The notes under the pieces were generated by a model that saw nothing but the letters and a program-made list of their open reading frames with translations, did no database searches and was not told where the DNA came from. Shown piece after piece: positions 61,501 through 64,000 of a stretch of 64,000 nt of DNA. Positions within the stretch are counted from its first letter, which is position 1. Each line of letters begins with the position of its first letter. The position numbers and the translations under genes are program-made. The DNA is from Streptomyces melanogenes (GTDB lineage: Bacteria; Actinomycetota; Actinomycetes; Streptomycetales; Streptomycetaceae), in assembly GCF_014649795.1 (NCBI RefSeq), contig NZ_BMTS01000015.1:124001-188000 (forward strand), in the 5' to 3' direction.

Positions 61501-62823
61501 ATGCCTTCAGCACGAAGACGGCGCCACTGGGCCGCGGTACTGGGAGCCGCGGCGCTCATGGCCGGAACCGGCGCGCTCGTCGCGCCCGCGCAGGCCCTGG
61601 CCGCGACGCCCGTCGACTTCGCCACGCACTGCGTACCGCCGCCCATCGCGGGCATCCCGGCGATCGACGGCACCACGACCGCCCAGGTCACCGTCGACAA
61701 CGCCACGCCCAAGGTCGGCGACACGGTCACCGTCACGTACACCGTCACCAAGCCCGCCGCGGGCAACCCGGTGGATCTGGCGCTGCCCGCCGACATCATG
61801 ACCCCCACCGGAAAGGTCACCGTCGGCGGCGCGCAGACCGGCGCCGTCACGGTCGTCGGACCCAAGAAGAACGACCCGGTGCCGGGGAAGGGCGCGTTCC
61901 CGCCGTTCTCCATGACCGGTACGTTCACCGTCACCGCACCCGGCGCGATCACCCTGTCGCCCGGCGACTACAACATCCACACCAGCTACATCATGGAGCT
62001 GGACACCCCCTGCACGGTCTCCAACCCGCCCGCGCCCGTCTCCGAGACGGTCACCGCGACCGGCGGCGGCCAGACCAACCAGCGGGCCGTCCAGCTGGGC
62101 ACGGCCTCCGGCAAGCCCGGCGCCAGCGTCACCGTCGCCGGGTCGAAGTTCACCGCGGGCGCGACCGTGACGGTCGTCGGCCGGGCCGGGTCCGCCGAGA
62201 CCGCCGACAAGAAGACCGTGACGGCGGACGCGCAGGGCGCGTTCTCCACCGCCCTGACGGTCAACGACAAGGCGACCAGCGGCATCGTCGCCTACGAGGG
62301 AGCCACCTGGAGCGACGACAAGGGCGCGGGCCCGGCGGCGTACAGCGTCGTCGACGACACCCCGGCCCCGCCGAACAGCCAGAAGCTCAACTCCTCGGTC
62401 AAGGCGGGCACGCTCTCCATGGCCCAGGCCGGTGACGCCGTCTCCATGGACGCCGTCGACTTCGGCAAGGGCGGCGCCTCCAAGGGCTCGCTCCAGACGG
62501 TGACGGTCCAGGACTTCCGCGGCGGCCCCGCGGGCTGGTCCCTGACCGGCAAGGTCACCGACTTCACCGGCCCCGGCGGGGCGAAGATCGACGCCGCGAA
62601 GCTCGGCTGGACCCCGGCCTGTGCCACCAAGGCCGGTTCCCCGTCGACCTGCGCGGCGGGCTCGGCGGGCACCGTGGGCAGCGCGGGCGCGACCCTCGCG
62701 ACCACGCCCAACGCGGCCCTCACCGGCGGTGAGTTCACCGTCGACGCCCGGGTCTCGCTGGACGTTCCGGCGTACACCGCCCCCGGCGCGTACTCCGGCG
62801 TGCTGACGCTCACGCTGGCCTGA
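61501..62823 (+). CDS. Secreted WxL-domain-like surface protein
   Basis: The product is 440 residues. A Sec signal peptide with four Arg is cut near residue 35 (AQALA-A). Two beta-rich domains follow (about 36-185 and 195-285; the second has SGKPGASVTVAGSKF, an Ig-like repeat form). The C-terminal region (about 295-440) resembles the Firmicutes WxL domain: VTVQDFRGGPAGWSLTGKVTD has W346-S-L348, a second GW lies at 369-370, and the end is YSGVLTLTLA. Cysteines at 44/171 and 374/384 may pair. WxL domains bind peptidoglycan noncovalently. The next gene encodes its likely DUF916-type partner. Confidence 0.82.
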   Translation: MPSARRRRHWAAVLGAAALMAGTGALVAPAQALAATPVDFATHCVPPPIAGIPAIDGTTTAQVTVDNATPKVGDTVTVTYTVTKPAAGNPVDLALPADIMTPTGKVTVGGAQTGAVTVVGPKKNDPVPGKGAFPPFSMTGTFTVTAPGAITLSPGDYNIHTSYIMELDTPCTVSNPPAPVSETVTATGGGQTNQRAVQLGTASGKPGASVTVAGSKFTAGATVTVVGRAGSAETADKKTVTADAQGAFSTALTVNDKATSGIVAYEGATWSDDKGAGPAAYSVVDDTPAPPNSQKLNSSVKAGTLSMAQAGDAVSMDAVDFGKGGASKGSLQTVTVQDFRGGPAGWSLTGKVTDFTGPGGAKIDAAKLGWTPACATKAGSPSTCAAGSAGTVGSAGATLATTPNAALTGGEFTVDARVSLDVPAYTAPGAYSGVLTLTLA

Positions 62824-62882
62824 TCCACCCGTGGGCCGGGCGCGCACCCGGCCGGCCCACCCGTCCCCGGGGGTTCCGCACC

Positions 62883-63818
62883 GTGCGCAAGCTGTACGTC
62901 CTCCTCCTCGCCGCGGCCGTCCTGCTCCTCGGTACGCCCGCGCGCGCCGCCGACAACGGCAACTGGGCCGTCTACCCGGCCTCCGCCGCCGCCGACCGGC
63001 GCCCGTACTTCTACCTCTCCGCCGACCCCGGCACCACCCTCACCGACAAGGTCACCGTCACCAACAAGACGGCCGCCCCGATGGCCTTCCGGCTGTACGG
63101 GGCCGACGCGTACAACACCGAGCGCGACGGCGGGTTCGCCGTGCGGACCCTGCGCGAGCCGCAGCACGGCGTGGGCGCCTGGACCAGGCCCGACCGGACG
63201 GCGGTCACCGTCCCGGCGCACGCCTCGGTCACTGTGCCGTTCACCGTGACCGTCCCGGCCGACGCGGAGCCCGGCGACCACCCCGGCGCGCTGGTCGCCC
63301 TGGACGAGAAGGTCGCGGCCGGGCAGGGGGAGCTGGCGATGGGGGTGCAGCAGGCGGTGGGGGCGCGGGTCTATCTGCGCGTCACCGGCCCGACCGTGCC
63401 CGCGCTCGCGGTCGAGGACGTCTCGCTAGCCCAGCACCGCCCGCTGGTGCCCGGCACGGGCAAGAGCCGGACGGTCATCTCCTACACCCTCCACAACCGG
63501 GGCAACGTCACGCTCGACCCGAAGGTCAGGCTGAAGGCGACGGGCCTGTTCGGCCGTACGCTCCTGAGCCGCGGGCTGACGAACGTCCCGGCCGAGCTGC
63601 TGCCCGGCCAGAAGGTCCGCCTCACCGCGCCGTGGGCGGGCTCGCCGCAGCTGGACCGGGGCGACGTACGGCTCACGGCGAGCGCCAAGGGCGTCACCGG
63701 GTCGGGCGGCGCGTCCTTCCTCGCCCTGCCCTGGCTGGGTCTCGCCGCGCTGGTGGCGGCCCTGGCGGCGGGGGTCGCGGGGTGGCGGCTGCGGCGGGTC
63801 CGGGGGCGGCGCGGCTGA
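62883..63818 (+). CDS. DUF916-like (WxL-interacting) membrane-anchored surface protein
   Basis: The product is 311 residues from GTG 62883. It has a signal peptide (1-22, ending ARA), an Ig-like domain (about 27-140) with GDHPGALVALDEK, a second beta domain (about 160-265) with SYTLHNRGNVTLDPKV, a C-terminal membrane helix (about 281-300) and an Arg-rich cytoplasmic end. This order matches the WxL-interacting proteins of low-GC Gram-positives. It follows the WxL-like gene by 59 bp, so the two probably form an operon and a surface complex. Confidence 0.82.
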   Translation: MRKLYVLLLAAAVLLLGTPARAADNGNWAVYPASAAADRRPYFYLSADPGTTLTDKVTVTNKTAAPMAFRLYGADAYNTERDGGFAVRTLREPQHGVGAWTRPDRTAVTVPAHASVTVPFTVTVPADAEPGDHPGALVALDEKVAAGQGELAMGVQQAVGARVYLRVTGPTVPALAVEDVSLAQHRPLVPGTGKSRTVISYTLHNRGNVTLDPKVRLKATGLFGRTLLSRGLTNVPAELLPGQKVRLTAPWAGSPQLDRGDVRLTASAKGVTGSGGASFLALPWLGLAALVAALAAGVAGWRLRRVRGRRG

Positions 63819-63871
63819 GTGCGGGGGCCGCGCGTACAGCGGGGCCGTTCGGATCGGGGAGAATGGGCGGC

Positions 63872-64000
63872 ATGAGCGCTCGTACTGTTGAGAACAACGC
63901 CCCCCACCGGGCCGGCTTCGCCTGCTTCGTCGGCCGCCCCAACGCGGGCAAGTCCACCCTCACGAACGCTCTGGTCGGACAGAAGGTGGCGATCACCTCC
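63872..64000 (+). CDS. era: GTPase Era, N-terminal part
   Basis: ATG 63872 opens a frame that is cut by the window end after 43 codons. It shows the G1 motif GRPNAGKSTLTNALVGQKVAITS-like segment of Era, which binds the 3' end of 16S rRNA in 30S assembly. It follows the WxL/DUF916-like pair rather than the cytidine-deaminase-like gene, its usual neighbour in actinobacteria. Confidence 0.93.
   Translation, partial: MSARTVENNAPHRAGFACFVGRPNAGKSTLTNALVGQKVAITS

Overview
This window is chromosomal DNA from a high-GC actinomycete, almost certainly a Streptomyces. The evidence is third-position G/C saturation, many GTG starts, long spurious antisense open frames, rare TTA leucine codons, and a Streptomyces/actinobacterial core gene order: proA - nadD - LCP-like - rsfS - histidine phosphatase - leuS - degV - comEA - comEC - holA - rpsT - lepA - hemW - hrcA - dnaJ - rsmE - phoH - ybeY - CBS protein - cytidine-deaminase-like - era. 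Many of these are also neighbours in mycobacteria. The window starts inside a small hypothetical gene and ends inside era.

Layout. 1-9 kb: proA, two related single-pass membrane proteins (probably the SCO2584/SCO2583 families, one tied to spore-wall synthesis), an M48 membrane protease, two tiny membrane proteins, then nadD, an LCP-like anchor protein, rsfS and a phosphatase that appears to start at CTG. 9-13.6 kb: two identical tRNA-Ala(GGC) genes bracket an XRE regulator/MFS exporter pair, two small Cys-rich proteins and a GT87-like glycosyltransferase. 13.6-20 kb: a NuoF-ferredoxin fusion coupled to a bis-heme cytochrome b with a pentapeptide-repeat tail, then leuS behind a leucine-rich leader peptide and attenuator. 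20-31 kb: degV, comEA/comEC, a YceI fusion, holA, rpsT and lepA. 31-40 kb: a long-chain acyl-CoA synthetase and an osaABC-like signalling locus (HAMP-repeat hybrid kinase, coiled-coil response regulator, divergent RsbW/GAF/SpoIIE phosphatase). 40-50 kb: hemW, DUF3097, an MBL hydrolase, CIRCE-hrcA-dnaJ, an NMO-like protein, rsmE, a HIT protein, RNase Z and adenosine deaminase. 51-64 kb: an MFS exporter, a glucarate-dehydratase-like enolase, a PfkB kinase, phoH-ybeY-CBS-YjbR, a second XRE/MFS pair, a cytidine-deaminase-like pseudoenzyme, a secreted WxL-like/DUF916-like pair, and era.

Two themes run through the window. A dispersed palindromic repeat family occurs at least five times, always just after gene 3' ends; two copies supply the last codons and stop of the adjacent gene (a shared PTPPLP tail). 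TTA codons, which need the bldA tRNA, occur at codon 20 of the hybrid kinase, codon 12 of the first MFS exporter, and in the first partial gene, suggesting developmental control. The most unusual candidate systems are the NuoF-ferredoxin/cytochrome b pair and the WxL/DUF916-like pair inserted between the cytidine-deaminase-like gene and era.
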